64,000 bases of DNA, taken from NCBI RefSeq assembly GCF_002051585.1, contig NZ_MZGX01000005.1, positions 62,001 to 126,000 of the forward strand, given 5' to 3'. Position numbers and translations under genes: made by a program. Below the pieces are notes generated by a model. That model did no database searches. It was not told the origin of the DNA and saw only the letters and a program-made list of their open reading frames with translations. The DNA is from Ruminiclostridium hungatei (GTDB taxonomy: Bacteria > Bacillota > Clostridia > Acetivibrionales > DSM-1351). The stretch's first letter is position 1; each line of letters starts with the position of its first letter. Shown here one piece after another: positions 1 through 10,067 of the stretch.

Positions 1-71
1 GCCGGAGTTTGAATAACAACGAAATACCATCTAATCGCAAAAAAACGTAAAAAAAGTAATTGTGGATAGGC

Positions 72-100
72 TTGACAATTAAGGGATGTTTAGTTAAAAT
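72..100 (+). promoter_or_regulatory. Sigma-A type promoter of the first leader
   Basis: A perfect TTGACA -35 hexamer (72-77) is followed by a 17-base spacer and TAAAAT (95-100). Transcription would start near 107 and give a leader of about 420 bases before the methyltransferase gene at 526. It matches in spacing and position the promoter at 35486, which precedes a related leader. Confidence 0.7.
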
Positions 101-180
101 TGAAATGTCATTCCCAATTCACAGCAAATATGCAAGAAGTAGAAATATAGATAAATTTCAAAGAAAAACATAAAAAAGAG

Positions 181-335
181 ATGAGATACGTGTATTTTGA
201 TAATTTGGGGGTTGTTAAAGGCTGGTAGTGTACAGATGAACTATTGATTTATTAATCTGTACGAAGCTTTATAAATATCTTTAGAATGATGTAGCTTACC
301 CCATTATCTGTATGCTGATGGGAGTGGGCTTTTTT
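181..335 (+). promoter_or_regulatory. Structured leader RNA with terminator, copy 1
   Basis: An 8-bp perfect stem (GTACAGAT 230-237 with ATCTGTAC 255-262) is followed by AAGCTT (264-269), GAATGATGT and CTTACCCCATT. The last element is the 5' arm of a terminator hairpin (294-329, 11 pairs with one bulge and two G-U pairs) running into a T tract at 330-335. The same order of elements recurs at 35581-35707. A GGGG run at 207-211 could pair with the CCCC of the terminator arm and act as antiterminator. I do not recognise it as a known riboswitch or T-box. Regulation by attenuation is inferred. Confidence 0.6.
294..335 (+). terminator. Intrinsic terminator inside leader copy 1
   Basis: GCTTACCCCAT pairs with ATGGGAGTGGGC (one bulged A, two G-U pairs), and six T residues follow directly. 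It lies about 190 bases before the start codon at 526, so transcription of the gene would depend on read-through or antitermination. Confidence 0.6.
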
Positions 336-338
336 ATA

Positions 339-525
339 TGTAAAAATTCTGAATGTGCTGATCGTCGCCGGGTCGCGTTAGCATATGATGATGTTATAAT
401 TTATCTGGTGTAGCACATTTCTGTGTGAAATGGCGAAGCTATGTCCTCTTATTATTGGAGGCAAAACTGACGAGGCTTTTTTGGCAGTCAGCAATTATTG
501 ATAAAATGAAAGGATATTTTTTATA
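339..525. other. Non-coding stretch between leader terminator and first gene
   Basis: No credible ORF is seen. It holds short inverted repeats (CCTC/GAGG around 444-461, CTGAC 467-471 with GTCAG 487-491) and a T-run at 478-482, which could form further small hairpins. An AAAGGAT ribosome binding site lies at about 509-515 before the ATG at 526. I could not assign a known RNA family to it. Confidence 0.3.
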
Positions 526-1203
526 ATGGCGGATGAGCGCAAAATAGTCTTTGAAAGAGAAGATGATGTCGGGAAATTACTGTTGTGGGAACATTTTATA
601 AATGGTAAGAAGGAGTATGAACTCCTGATAAACGGAGTATTCATTATGGCCACATACAATTCCTTATCCTCTGAGCTGTTAGTAAAAAATGCCGTCGATA
701 AATTAGATATCAGAAATGGCAGTCTCCTGATTGGAGGCTTGGGTCTGGGATACTCAGTCAAGCAAGGCTGCCAACACAGTGACAAAATTGAAAAAATAAA
801 GGTTGTAGAATTTAACCCTTATGTCATAGAGTGCAATTTGTCAGTATTGCATGAATTAAATGGAAGATTCCTATCCGACAGTAGAGTAGAATTGTTAAAT
901 GACGATTTCATAAAATACATAAGATTTACCCGCGAAAAGTTTGACATCATATGCATGGATATTGACAACGGACCAATGCTGATTGTTAATGAAGGAAACA
1001 AAGATGCTTACGCCACTCCGTTTTTCAGCAGAATCCTGGAGGTGCTGAATGAGGGAGGGGTATTTGTCATATGGTCCTGTAACAGTGATGACCAACTGCT
1101 GAGTGATATGCAAAAGATATTCCCTAAGTGTCATGTGGAAGAAGTGTATGAACAGCACAATGGTGAGGCTGTGCCTTACTATTTGTACTTTGCATTCAAG
1201 TGA
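526..1203 (+). CDS. Spermidine-synthase-like class I methyltransferase
   Basis: A 225-residue protein with a Rossmann SAM-binding fold of the spermidine/spermine synthase-like type. Motif I is the glycine-rich GGLGLGY at residues 70-75. An acidic strand end follows (VVEFNPY), then a DIICMDIDNGP segment where these enzymes carry their active-site acid. It lacks the N-terminal beta domain of true spermidine synthases, so a small-molecule methyltransferase or aminopropyl-transferase-like role is more likely than polyamine synthesis. It is preceded by the structured leader shared with the BtrH-like gene at 35823, which ties it to the peptide cluster. A weak terminator follows, so it may be monocistronic. 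The substrate is unknown. Confidence 0.7.
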   Translation: MADERKIVFEREDDVGKLLLWEHFINGKKEYELLINGVFIMATYNSLSSELLVKNAVDKLDIRNGSLLIGGLGLGYSVKQGCQHSDKIEKIKVVEFNPYVIECNLSVLHELNGRFLSDSRVELLNDDFIKYIRFTREKFDIICMDIDNGPMLIVNEGNKDAYATPFFSRILEVLNEGGVFVIWSCNSDDQLLSDMQKIFPKCHVEEVYEQHNGEAVPYYLYFAFK

Positions 1204-1229
1204 CATTATGTGAATTTTATTAAATAATC

Positions 1230-1249
1230 AATTATCAAATAATTTTTTT
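1230..1249 (+). terminator. Weak AT-rich terminator candidate
   Basis: AATTAT-CAA-ATAATT forms a 6-bp stem followed by a run of T. The stem has no G-C pairs, so efficiency is doubtful. The rest of the gap (1204-1453) holds two TATAAT hexamers at about 1303-1320 without a good -35 partner, and a short AAAGCA/TGCTTT hairpin. Confidence 0.3.
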
Positions 1250-1453
1250 ATTTTAATCTGATATCAATCAACAACAGGACAACAGTCATATCCCATAAAC
1301 TATAATCAGTTATAATCAAAAAAATCATACTGTCATAAATATTCAAAAAGCAAGTTCTGCTTTCAATCTTAGAGAGAATAGTGTTCTGCCTTTTTCAAGG
1401 TCATCAGGTATCTGACCGCTGAGCTTTTTAGGCGCATAAACAACAATAAAAAA

Positions 1454-3403
1454 GTGGGTGGTATTTTGATTTTTACAAATAGAAAATATAACATACTGGA
1501 CATTGTAAGGCTGTCATTCCAGTGTGCCCCGGTACAATCGGCCATTTTATTATTTAATACTGTTATCGGTGCACTGGTACCTACTTTTTCAGTATTGGTA
1601 ACAGCGAGTTTTATTGACAAGGTTCTTCTTATGCCAAAGGGCGAAAAAAACTTCAGTCATATAAGTATTTATATTGCGCTTATTGTAATCATATTGAGTT
1701 ACGAAAAACTGATCGGTCCCTCTATAGGGCTGGTCCGCATTGGATATGACAAAAGGCTCAGGCTGACGGCGAAAAAAGAAATGCTCTATCAAAGAGCACG
1801 ACTAAAATACAAACATATGGAAAACGCCGAGACCCAGGATCTTGTAAACCGCGTATGTGATGGCTGTGAAGGCAAGCTTGCAGGCTTGTTTGAAAACTTC
1901 ATGGGTTTACTGAATATCATACTCAGGGTTGTAAGTATTGTAGGAATACTTGTGGCATATATATGGTGGCTGATCATAATACTGGTTGTTTTTTGCATTC
2001 CACTTTTTTATATTGGCTATAGGGCCGGAAAAAAGGAATATGTCGTTAAGAAAGAAACAACAATACTTGAGAGATTAGCCAGTAATTTCAGCAATATGTT
2101 ATCAAACCGTGAGAACATAGATGAAAGGTATGTTTTTGGATTTGAAAGGCATATAAACGAAAAGTATTACGATGCATATGAAAAAAGCAGAAAGCACAGG
2201 CAGAAAGTTGAAAAGCGCAATTTTATAGCGATGAAGGCAAGTAGTATCCTGCTACTGTTGTCAACGATAATTATGTGTATTCCTCTTTTATATGCCGTGG
2301 CAAACAAGCAAATAACCTATGGACTGTTCATTTCATTTATTCCTGCCATCAACAATTTTGCACAGATGATGTCCTGGTCGCTGACAAATAATATAAGCCG
2401 TATAAAGGAAAGCATGGAATATCTTAAAGACCTGACAGAATTCATGAGCCTTTCAAAATCAGATTCTGCACTTGATCTGCCTGCTATTCCTGAAATTGAA
2501 TTCCAATCGCTGGAATTCAAAAATGTGTCGTTCCGGTATCCCAATAATGACAATTTCGTATTACATAATATGTCGTTTCGGATGGAGAAGGGGAGACACT
2601 ATGCAATTGTGGGGGCCAACGGTTCCGGAAAAACCACAATGACAAAACTTATAACCGGATTGTATGATGAATACGAAGGTGAAATTCTTATTAATGAAAA
2701 AAATATTAAGGAATACAGTTTGGCAGAGCTAAAATCTCTTTGCAGTGTTGTCTTTCAGGATTTTTCCAAGTATAGTATATCCCTTGGAGAAAATATTGCC
2801 ATTGGAGATATCGGCCTGCTGGAAAAAGACAGTGTTTCCATGAAGCTCCCCAAAAAAGACATTAATAAAAGGGGCAGAAAAACAGATGGAGAGTACATAC
2901 TGGATTTTAACCATAACATAGATAAGACCGAAACAGGAAAAAAGGTTAGAGAGGCTGTAGAATTATTCAGTCTGAACAAAGTTATTGACAAGCTTCCCCA
3001 AAAATATAATTCGGCACTGGGAAAAATAGAAGAAGAAGGTGTGGATCTGTCCGGAGGAGAGTGGCAGCGTGTTGCTATGGCAAGGGCCGTTATTTCGCCG
3101 GCTCAGTTAAAGATTCTTGATGAGCCCACCGCAGCACTTGACCCCATAAGTGAGAGTGAGATTTACACGGAATTTGAAAAGATAAGCAGGGGGTATACTA
3201 CCATTTTCATATCACACAGGCTGGGATCTACAAAGCTTGCCGATACCATATTGGTTGTAGGCAGCGGAAGTATCCTGGAGCAGGGTTCACATGAAGAGCT
3301 GATGAGACAGCAGGGTATGTATTCACAAATGTATCTGTCACAAGCTGAGTGGTATAAAGAGGCCGGCAAAAAAACTGAAGATTCAGATATGAAAGTGTGG
3401 TGA
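1454..3403 (+). CDS. ABC exporter, fused membrane and ATPase domains
   Basis: A 649-residue half-transporter. Roughly the first 330 residues form six membrane segments of the type I exporter fold, then the ATPase follows with Walker A GANGSGKTT, signature LSGGEWQR, Walker B ILDEPTAAL and a switch His (ISHR). It has an unusual charged insertion of about 45 residues (around 450-500) between Q-loop and signature. No N-terminal C39 peptidase is present. The start is uncertain: GTG at 1454 has no clear Shine-Dalgarno, while TTG at 1466 has a GGTGG just upstream. The next gene is a second half-transporter seven bases away, so the two likely form a heterodimer exporting the cluster product or giving self-resistance. 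Confidence 0.85.
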   Translation: MGGILIFTNRKYNILDIVRLSFQCAPVQSAILLFNTVIGALVPTFSVLVTASFIDKVLLMPKGEKNFSHISIYIALIVIILSYEKLIGPSIGLVRIGYDKRLRLTAKKEMLYQRARLKYKHMENAETQDLVNRVCDGCEGKLAGLFENFMGLLNIILRVVSIVGILVAYIWWLIIILVVFCIPLFYIGYRAGKKEYVVKKETTILERLASNFSNMLSNRENIDERYVFGFERHINEKYYDAYEKSRKHRQKVEKRNFIAMKASSILLLLSTIIMCIPLLYAVANKQITYGLFISFIPAINNFAQMMSWSLTNNISRIKESMEYLKDLTEFMSLSKSDSALDLPAIPEIEFQSLEFKNVSFRYPNNDNFVLHNMSFRMEKGRHYAIVGANGSGKTTMTKLITGLYDEYEGEILINEKNIKEYSLAELKSLCSVVFQDFSKYSISLGENIAIGDIGLLEKDSVSMKLPKKDINKRGRKTDGEYILDFNHNIDKTETGKKVREAVELFSLNKVIDKLPQKYNSALGKIEEEGVDLSGGEWQRVAMARAVISPAQLKILDEPTAALDPISESEIYTEFEKISRGYTTIFISHRLGSTKLADTILVVGSGSILEQGSHEELMRQQGMYSQMYLSQAEWYKEAGKKTEDSDMKVW

Positions 3404-3409
3404 GGCAGG

Positions 3410-5239
3410 ATGGGAAAGAATTTAAACCGGTCGAAGGTCAAAAAAGTGAAAGATTCAATTGGTTTTATAAAAATGATAAAAACTGCATTCCCCATAATAT
3501 ACAGGGTTTGCCCGGTGTACTTTACCATACAGCAACTGGTATCCACTCTGCATGGCCTTTCCCATGCCGTTGTAGTAACTGTGACGGCTATCTTTTTTGA
3601 TAATGTTTTAAAGGTGGCTAATGGAGAATATACCGTATCGGATATACTGATCTGGTTTGTTATATACAGCGGCATTATAATTGTTGTCCAGATACTGAAC
3701 GGAATGCACAATTACATGTATGGTGTTGTTGCAAGAAGAGTACAGGGCTACACAACGGTTAAAATTCATGAAAAGTCGTCTAAAATAGATCCTGTAATGT
3801 ACGAAGATCCAAAAAATCTTGATGATATAAATAAGGCTTTTAATGGTGCCGGAGATATTTTTTCCTTCTGTATGACAATTACTACCCTTTTAACTTTTTA
3901 TTTACCCTACTTTATATACATGAGTTTTTATTTATATAAAGTAAATCAATTTTTGCCGGTGGCTGTTTTTGTTGCGTTTATGCCGTCTATGCTGTCAATG
4001 ATAACCAATACAAAATTCATGAGCAGGCTGGAAGACGAAGCTGCCCCTATAAGAAGAAAAATGGATTATTTCAGCAATGCCATCGTGGGTATTGAACATA
4101 TGAAGGAAACCCGCATTTATGGATTGTTCAATTATTTCTACGGCTATTTCAAGGACGCAATCAAAAAGTTCAATAAAAAAGACAGTTCTGCCAGAAGAAA
4201 GGTGGAATACATAAACCTTGGACTAAACAGCGTTTCATTGGTAGCTTACGGAGTTGTTATATTTTACATACTATATCTGTTTGTAAATTCCAGCATAAGT
4301 GCCGGTGCCTTTGCTGCCGTTTACAGCTATATGGGGCTGGTGTTCGGCATAATGAATGAAATCGTGACCCTGCATATCGGCAATATGTCAAAAAATTACG
4401 GAACCATACGGAATTATATCAGGTTCATGAACTTACAGGAAATAGGCGGGGAAAAAGGGGAAATGGATGAAAACCCGCAGGTGGAATTGAAAAATGTTTC
4501 ATTCAGGTATCCAAAGGCTGACCAGGAGACCCTGGTTAATATCTCGCTGAAAATTAACCCCGGAGAAACTCTTGCTATCGTCGGACAAAACGGGGCAGGC
4601 AAGACTACCCTTGTCAGGCTCATAACAGGTATCTATAAGCCGGTCAGGGGCAAGGTGGAGATTGGTGGCCTTGATAGTGCCAGGATATTGTCAAAAAGCA
4701 TCTATGAATCTGTGACGGGTGTATTTCAGAAATTTCAGAAATATAAGATGACATTGGACGATAATGTTAAAATAGCGCATTTTGATAAGGAAGAGCCCAT
4801 AGAGGGATATACCTCCAAAATCGGAATTGATATTAATAATTCCTCTGCTTATCCTGACGGCATCAACACTATGCTGTCACAGGAATTTGGGGGTATCGAC
4901 CTTTCCGGGGGGCAATGGCAGAGAATTGCTCTTGCAAGGGGATTTTACAAGGATCACAAGCTCGTGGTTCTGGATGAGCCCACTGCGGCAATAGACCCTT
5001 TGGAAGAGTGTAACATATACAATATGTTTATGGAGATCGCCAGGGATAAAACCGCTGTCATAGTGACACACAGGATGGGTTCGGTAAAGCTTGCAGACAG
5101 AGTTGTGGTTTTGGATAACGGCAGGATTGACGACATTGGCACACATGATGAACTCATGAAGCGCGGGGGTCTTTACTATAAGATGTTTACGGCGCAGTCC
5201 TCCTGGTATGATAAAGGATCGGATGCAGAGCCTCAATAG
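3410..5239 (+). CDS. ABC exporter half-transporter, partner of preceding gene
   Basis: A 609-residue protein with an N-terminal six-helix exporter domain and a C-terminal ATPase: Walker A GQNGAGKTT, signature LSGGQWQR, Walker B VVLDEPTAAID, H-loop VTHR. Its start is seven bases after the upstream stop, with GAGGCAGG immediately before the ATG, which indicates translational coupling. It differs from its partner by lacking the insertion before the signature. As both ATPases look intact, it could work as a homodimer or as half of a heterodimer. Export of the non-ribosomal product or immunity is inferred from position only. Confidence 0.85.
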   Translation: MGKNLNRSKVKKVKDSIGFIKMIKTAFPIIYRVCPVYFTIQQLVSTLHGLSHAVVVTVTAIFFDNVLKVANGEYTVSDILIWFVIYSGIIIVVQILNGMHNYMYGVVARRVQGYTTVKIHEKSSKIDPVMYEDPKNLDDINKAFNGAGDIFSFCMTITTLLTFYLPYFIYMSFYLYKVNQFLPVAVFVAFMPSMLSMITNTKFMSRLEDEAAPIRRKMDYFSNAIVGIEHMKETRIYGLFNYFYGYFKDAIKKFNKKDSSARRKVEYINLGLNSVSLVAYGVVIFYILYLFVNSSISAGAFAAVYSYMGLVFGIMNEIVTLHIGNMSKNYGTIRNYIRFMNLQEIGGEKGEMDENPQVELKNVSFRYPKADQETLVNISLKINPGETLAIVGQNGAGKTTLVRLITGIYKPVRGKVEIGGLDSARILSKSIYESVTGVFQKFQKYKMTLDDNVKIAHFDKEEPIEGYTSKIGIDINNSSAYPDGINTMLSQEFGGIDLSGGQWQRIALARGFYKDHKLVVLDEPTAAIDPLEECNIYNMFMEIARDKTAVIVTHRMGSVKLADRVVVLDNGRIDDIGTHDELMKRGGLYYKMFTAQSSWYDKGSDAEPQ

Positions 5240-5305
5240 ATGTGCAAGAGATGTTTTGTTATTGTACGGGAGGATTTATGGAGTACAAGTTAGGAGAAAT
5301 CTGAA

Positions 5306-7174
5306 ATGTGTGGAATTTGTGGGGTTTTTGACACGGATATGCAAAATAGGGGCATTTCTCAGGAGCTTATTAAGAAAATGACATCAAAGTTAGTCCATCG
5401 GGGCCCGGATGCCATGTGCAGCTTTGTTCGTCCTGATATAGCACTGGGGTTTACCCGCCTCAGCATAATTGATCTGGATGGAGGTATGCAGCCCTTATTA
5501 AATGAAGACGAGTCCCTTGTCCTTATTTGTAACGGAGAAATATTCAATTACAAAGAGTTGAGGGAGGAGTTGATATGCAAAGGGCATCGATTTAAGACCA
5601 ATACGGACGTGGAAGTTATTTTGCATTTGTATGAGGAGTATCCGGATAATTTTCTGCTGAAACTTAATGGACAATTTGCTTTTATTATATTTGACTTAAA
5701 GAATATGTCAATGCTGTGTGCAAGGGATCATGCGGGAATAATCCCTTTTTTTTATACAATTTCTGAGGGAGTATTTTTGTTTGCCTCAGAAATCAAAGCT
5801 ATATTGGAATATCCGGGTGTGAGAAGAGAGGTGGATTTAAAGGCTCTCGACCAACTGATGACTTTTCCGGGCATAGCTAACCCACGAACAATGTTTGCCG
5901 GAATATATAGTCTGCAATGTGGCAGCAGCCTGCTGGTAAAGCCGGGAAGGATACTGGAACAGAACTCCTTTTGGAGACTGGAATACCCGAAAGAAGATGA
6001 GATAGAGTATTCAAACGATGAAAATTATTATGTTGAAAAGCTTGATGCTTTACTTACGGCTGCAATAAAACGTCGGCTCCAGGCGGATGTTCCTGTGGGT
6101 TTTTATGTCAGCGGTGGTCTGGATTCCACCCTCATAGCATCCAAGGTTGCAGCCCTCTGTCCATCAGAAAGTAAGCATTCCTTTTCCATAGATTTTACCC
6201 ATAAGGGTATATCAGAGAATAAATTTCAGGAAATTGCCGTCCAGCATGTGAAATCCCTTCACCATAGCAGGCTTTTTGGAACCGAAGACATATGCAGATA
6301 TCTCACCAGAGCAGTTTATTATTCCGAAAGCGCTTTAAAAGAGACATATAATACATCCTCAATGGTGTTGTCTGAAATGGCCAGAGAAAATGGAATAAAG
6401 GTAATCTTGACAGGAGAAGGAGCCGATGAGCTTTTTGCAGGATATGTAGGTTATAAATTTGACCAGTTAAGAACTAAAAATCAACAAGAGGACGATTCAG
6501 AGGAACAGGAATTAAGAGGACTTATCTGGGGGGATAAGTCTTTTGTGTACGAAAGGAATTACGGGATATTTGAAAAAAGCAAGGGAAAAATTTATTCACC
6601 AGATATCAGGCAGATGCAGAATGTAATCTCATGTTTAAATCACAGGTTGATAGATAACAGTTTAATTGAATCCAGAAATATCATACATAAGCGTTCATTT
6701 ATAGACTACTATTTAAGGCTGTCCAACCACCTCATTGCCGATCACGGTGACAGGATGTCCTATTCCAATTCTGTTGAGGCCAGATATCCCTTCCTCGACA
6801 TAGACCTTATAAGCTTTGCAACCAGGATACCACCCCATTTAAAGCTTAAAAACATGAGTGAAAAGTACATACTTAAAAAAGTGGCACAACTTAACGGATT
6901 ACCCCAGGAGATAATAAAAAGGCCTAAATTCTCTTTTGTCGCTCCTGGAAGTTCCAGCATTATAAAGCAAAACAAAGAGTTCGTAGAAGATATCCTATCT
7001 TATAACACGGTAAGGCGGCAGGGCTATTTTGATCCTGATACCGTGGAAGCTTTGAAGAAGCAATATATGAAAGAGGATTTCAGCTTGAATGTACCTTTTG
7101 AAAGTGACCTTCTGATAATATTGCTGACCTTCGGCATTTTCCTTAATGAGTTCAAAATGCCTGGACTCAAATAA
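5306..7174 (+). CDS. asnB: Asparagine synthase (glutamine-hydrolysing) family
   Basis: A 622-residue class B asparagine synthetase. Cys2 of MCGICG is the N-terminal glutaminase nucleophile, and the glutaminase domain continues to about residue 200. The C-terminal synthase has the ATP pyrophosphatase loop SGGLDS (about residues 270-275) and a TGEGADELFAGY segment. Length and motifs fit full AsnB. The RBS AGGAGA lies just upstream. Inside a peptide cluster such enzymes can amidate a carboxylate of the product or supply asparagine; nothing in the sequence decides between these. It sits between the exporters and the first adenylation protein on the same strand. Confidence 0.85.
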   Translation: MCGICGVFDTDMQNRGISQELIKKMTSKLVHRGPDAMCSFVRPDIALGFTRLSIIDLDGGMQPLLNEDESLVLICNGEIFNYKELREELICKGHRFKTNTDVEVILHLYEEYPDNFLLKLNGQFAFIIFDLKNMSMLCARDHAGIIPFFYTISEGVFLFASEIKAILEYPGVRREVDLKALDQLMTFPGIANPRTMFAGIYSLQCGSSLLVKPGRILEQNSFWRLEYPKEDEIEYSNDENYYVEKLDALLTAAIKRRLQADVPVGFYVSGGLDSTLIASKVAALCPSESKHSFSIDFTHKGISENKFQEIAVQHVKSLHHSRLFGTEDICRYLTRAVYYSESALKETYNTSSMVLSEMARENGIKVILTGEGADELFAGYVGYKFDQLRTKNQQEDDSEEQELRGLIWGDKSFVYERNYGIFEKSKGKIYSPDIRQMQNVISCLNHRLIDNSLIESRNIIHKRSFIDYYLRLSNHLIADHGDRMSYSNSVEARYPFLDIDLISFATRIPPHLKLKNMSEKYILKKVAQLNGLPQEIIKRPKFSFVAPGSSSIIKQNKEFVEDILSYNTVRRQGYFDPDTVEALKKQYMKEDFSLNVPFESDLLIILLTFGIFLNEFKMPGLK

Positions 7175-7205
7175 GCAGATTATCCAATTACCAGGGAGAT
7201 AGAAT

Positions 7206-8990
7206 ATGATTTATACCAATATACAAGGTGCACTGAAAGAAAGCTTCCGGAATGGGAGCAATAGAATAGCTATAGAGTATGGAGAGCAAGAATATACATA
7301 TGCACAAGTTGACAGGGCATCTGATGAAATTGCCAAAAGTTTGCTGGAGTCGGGTGCATGCAAAAATTCCCATATTGGTGTTTTAACATATGACAGAAGT
7401 GTTTTGATAGCAACCGCCATAGCAATCTGGAAGGTGGCAGGCATATTCATACCCCTGGACCCCGAATATCCTCAAAGACGCTTGCAGCTCCTGGCTGAGA
7501 CGGCAGATATCGAATACATAGTATGTGGCGGAAATTCTTTTCACCTGCCTGGCAACAGGGAAGAGAGAAAAATAAGGTATATGGAATTTGATGATAAAAT
7601 TTTTCATGGAAAGGAAATTGAAACCTTCATTCCAGCTCTTGACTGTACCGGAGAAGAGCCCATATATATCTATTTTTCATCAGGAACCACTGATAAGCCA
7701 AAGGCTATAATCGGTTGCAATAAAAGCCTGATGCACTTTATCAACTGGGAGATAGAAACATTCCATATGGATGGGGATACCCGGGTAAGCCAGTTGACAC
7801 CTCCCTGCCATGACCCCTTTCTGAGGGATGTATTTACCACACTTGTGGCCGGAGGAACAGTTTGTATTCCGGAGGGAAGGAAAGTGATATTATCACCCTT
7901 TGAACTGACCAGATGGGCGGATAAGTCGAGGATCAACATGATACACTGCACACCGGGAGTATTCCGCATACTTTGCAGGGGTGATCTGGACCGGAACGGG
8001 CTGCAGGAGCTCAGGCACGTTTTGCTTGCGGGTGAAAGGCTGTTATCTGGTGATTTAACTGCCTGGTATGCCAGGTTCGGCACCAGAATACAACTGGTAA
8101 ATCTTTATGGACCAACGGAGACAACCTTGGCAAAGCTGGTTTATTTCATAACTCCTGATGACCTGGATAAAAATTACACACCCGTCGGAAAAGCTATGAA
8201 AGGGGCCGAAGCATTGATTCTGAACCCAGCTATGCAGGTCTGTAAATATGGAGAAATCGGCGAAATCCATATACGTACACCATATGGGACCTTAGGCTAT
8301 TATAAAAATGAAGAATTAACACGGCAAAAATTTCTGAAAACCCCGACGGATAGCGATTCGGAAGCAGTCATTTATAAAACAGGCGATTTGGGCAGGCAGG
8401 CGCCGGATAATAATATTGAATTCGTAGGAAGGCTTGACAAGCAAGTTAAAATTCGTGGCTTCAGAGTCGAGATTGACGAAATAGAAGGAGCATTATCCAG
8501 ATACCCCGGAGTAAGGATTTGTGTAGTTCATTTTTTCGAGCGCAGTTTTTCCGAAAGTGAAGGGTGTCTGGCTGCTTATTATGTTTCGGACGAGGTTCTT
8601 TCAAGAAATTCCATGCTGGAATATATGAAGGCTTTGCTTCCGGAATATATGGTTCCAGCTTATTACTGCCAAATGGATGCCATACCGCTGACAGCTAATG
8701 GGAAAACCGACTACGGCAAGCTGCCCGATCCCAGAAAAACCGTTATAAAAGAAGCTGTTTCAGAACCCAGCTCACTTGAGGAAAAATTGCTGGAGCTTTG
8801 GAGAGAAATACTTGAGATTGAGACTATCGGAACAGATGATGTTTTTATTGGGAGCGGAGGAGATTCAATGAAAATTATGCTGCTGGTTTCCAGAATATAT
8901 ACGGAATTCAATATGGAGCTGCCTCTCGAGCACATATTTGATGATTTGACAGTGGACAAGTTGGCCCGGCTTATAAAAGACGGCACATAA
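7206..8990 (+). CDS. Free-standing NRPS adenylation-carrier protein (A-PCP)
   Basis: A 594-residue didomain. Adenylation motifs are IYFSSGTTDKPKA (A3, with D in place of the usual G), NLYGPTETT (A5), YKTGDLGR (A7), GRLDKQVKIRGFRVE (A8) and TANGKTDYG (A10 lysine). The carrier domain at about 520-594 has the pantetheine site GGDSMK. Read by eye against GrsA, the pocket is D-P-R-H-L-A-L-L-A-K, which I cannot assign; Pro at 236 and Arg at 239 are unusual. No condensation domain is attached. The next gene is a BtrH-like papain-fold protein, and the same A-PCP plus BtrH order is repeated at 10068/11890, so the loaded aminoacyl carrier probably feeds that enzyme. Confidence 0.9.
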   Translation: MIYTNIQGALKESFRNGSNRIAIEYGEQEYTYAQVDRASDEIAKSLLESGACKNSHIGVLTYDRSVLIATAIAIWKVAGIFIPLDPEYPQRRLQLLAETADIEYIVCGGNSFHLPGNREERKIRYMEFDDKIFHGKEIETFIPALDCTGEEPIYIYFSSGTTDKPKAIIGCNKSLMHFINWEIETFHMDGDTRVSQLTPPCHDPFLRDVFTTLVAGGTVCIPEGRKVILSPFELTRWADKSRINMIHCTPGVFRILCRGDLDRNGLQELRHVLLAGERLLSGDLTAWYARFGTRIQLVNLYGPTETTLAKLVYFITPDDLDKNYTPVGKAMKGAEALILNPAMQVCKYGEIGEIHIRTPYGTLGYYKNEELTRQKFLKTPTDSDSEAVIYKTGDLGRQAPDNNIEFVGRLDKQVKIRGFRVEIDEIEGALSRYPGVRICVVHFFERSFSESEGCLAAYYVSDEVLSRNSMLEYMKALLPEYMVPAYYCQMDAIPLTANGKTDYGKLPDPRKTVIKEAVSEPSSLEEKLLELWREILEIETIGTDDVFIGSGGDSMKIMLLVSRIYTEFNMELPLEHIFDDLTVDKLARLIKDGT

Positions 8991-9060
8991 AGATAATTAT
9001 GCTGGAATTTGCCGGAGGCGGCCAAAAAAGGTAATGACAATATTACAGGGGAGATAGAAA

Positions 9061-10014
9061 GTGTGGAATATAAACCTTGATAACCTGGAAGGGAACTTTT
9101 GCTTTGATAGCATGATACTGGCACTATTGAAGCATTATGGCCTGGAAAGTAAGCTCTACTTGCTGAAAAAATATTATTCTTCATATATATCAGGTTCAGG
9201 CCCACTAGCCGAAAGACTTAAAATAAGTGATGAAACTGTTTCAGCAAAAGTCTTGCGTGAACTGATAGGTGTCGAACTCAAATACCGTGGGAAAAAGGAT
9301 ATATCAGACATATATTCTTTTTTAATTTCCGAGCTGGAAAAGTACCCTGTGGGAGTATTCGCTGACCCATTTTACTGTAGCTGGACGCCGCTATATAAAA
9401 AAGCGCATTTCAATCATTATTTTCTTATACTGGATATTGACAGCAGAAGAAAACATTGTACCTGTGCAGATATTTACTATCCCGGCACAGGGCTTATAAG
9501 CATGCCCGTTGACGAATTGCTTGATCTGGGTAAATGGTTTGTAAGCTTTGAAGCAGGGCCGCCTCCTGAGTTGACAAAAGGGGAGGTATTCCGCTTTATG
9601 AATGAAACTTTATTTATAGGCCACGAGGAATCCATTAATGACGAGCGATTGTCGTTTATGAAGCTTTTGGAGGAAAAGTTTGAGCTTTCCTCTGAAATTG
9701 GGGATATAAGTAATGCCGATACCTCAAAGTTATTATTGAAGTTGAAAATAATAGCCGGAGATAAAAATGCTTTCATCCAAGGACTTCAATATGTTGAAAA
9801 AAAATTTGGGCTTTCAGGACTCGATAATGTATGCACGGATCTTTTGGCATCGGCAGATAAATTTGAATTTTTAAAAGGCTTTCTTATAAAAAGTACGATA
9901 AAGAACCGGCTGGATATGGATAAGCTGAAACAGATTATCAACAGTATCTATGACTTGGATATAAGCATTACAAATGCCATGCAGAAGATATTGAGCCGGA
10001 ATGGTATCATTTGA
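9061..10014 (+). CDS. BtrH-like papain-fold acyltransferase, paired with A-PCP
   Basis: A 317-residue protein starting at GTG with a GGGGAG ribosome binding site. It resembles the N-terminal domain of butirosin BtrH, a carrier-protein-dependent acyltransferase. A likely catalytic Cys14 opens a hydrophobic helix, His119 sits in an HFNH motif and Asp137 follows 18 residues later. The same Cys / HxxH / Asp plan appears in three other proteins of this window. The C-terminal half (about 180-317) is helical and unrecognised. Its position after an A-PCP gene suggests that it takes the aminoacyl group from that carrier and forms an amide or ester bond. The function is inferred; the family match is from motif reading, not a search. 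Confidence 0.65.
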   Translation: MWNINLDNLEGNFCFDSMILALLKHYGLESKLYLLKKYYSSYISGSGPLAERLKISDETVSAKVLRELIGVELKYRGKKDISDIYSFLISELEKYPVGVFADPFYCSWTPLYKKAHFNHYFLILDIDSRRKHCTCADIYYPGTGLISMPVDELLDLGKWFVSFEAGPPPELTKGEVFRFMNETLFIGHEESINDERLSFMKLLEEKFELSSEIGDISNADTSKLLLKLKIIAGDKNAFIQGLQYVEKKFGLSGLDNVCTDLLASADKFEFLKGFLIKSTIKNRLDMDKLKQIINSIYDLDISITNAMQKILSRNGII

Positions 10015-10067
10015 ATGTTTGTTTGTAAAGCTTGGAAATTATCGACTATGAGCTGCGAGGATGTCTT

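Noticed and set aside
181-335. T-box or known riboswitch (purine, SAM, THF, ZTP, preQ1)
   Set aside because: None of the conserved cores I remember (for example the T-box AGGGTGG, or ZTP CCGCCTGGGCA) is present; the element is left unassigned.
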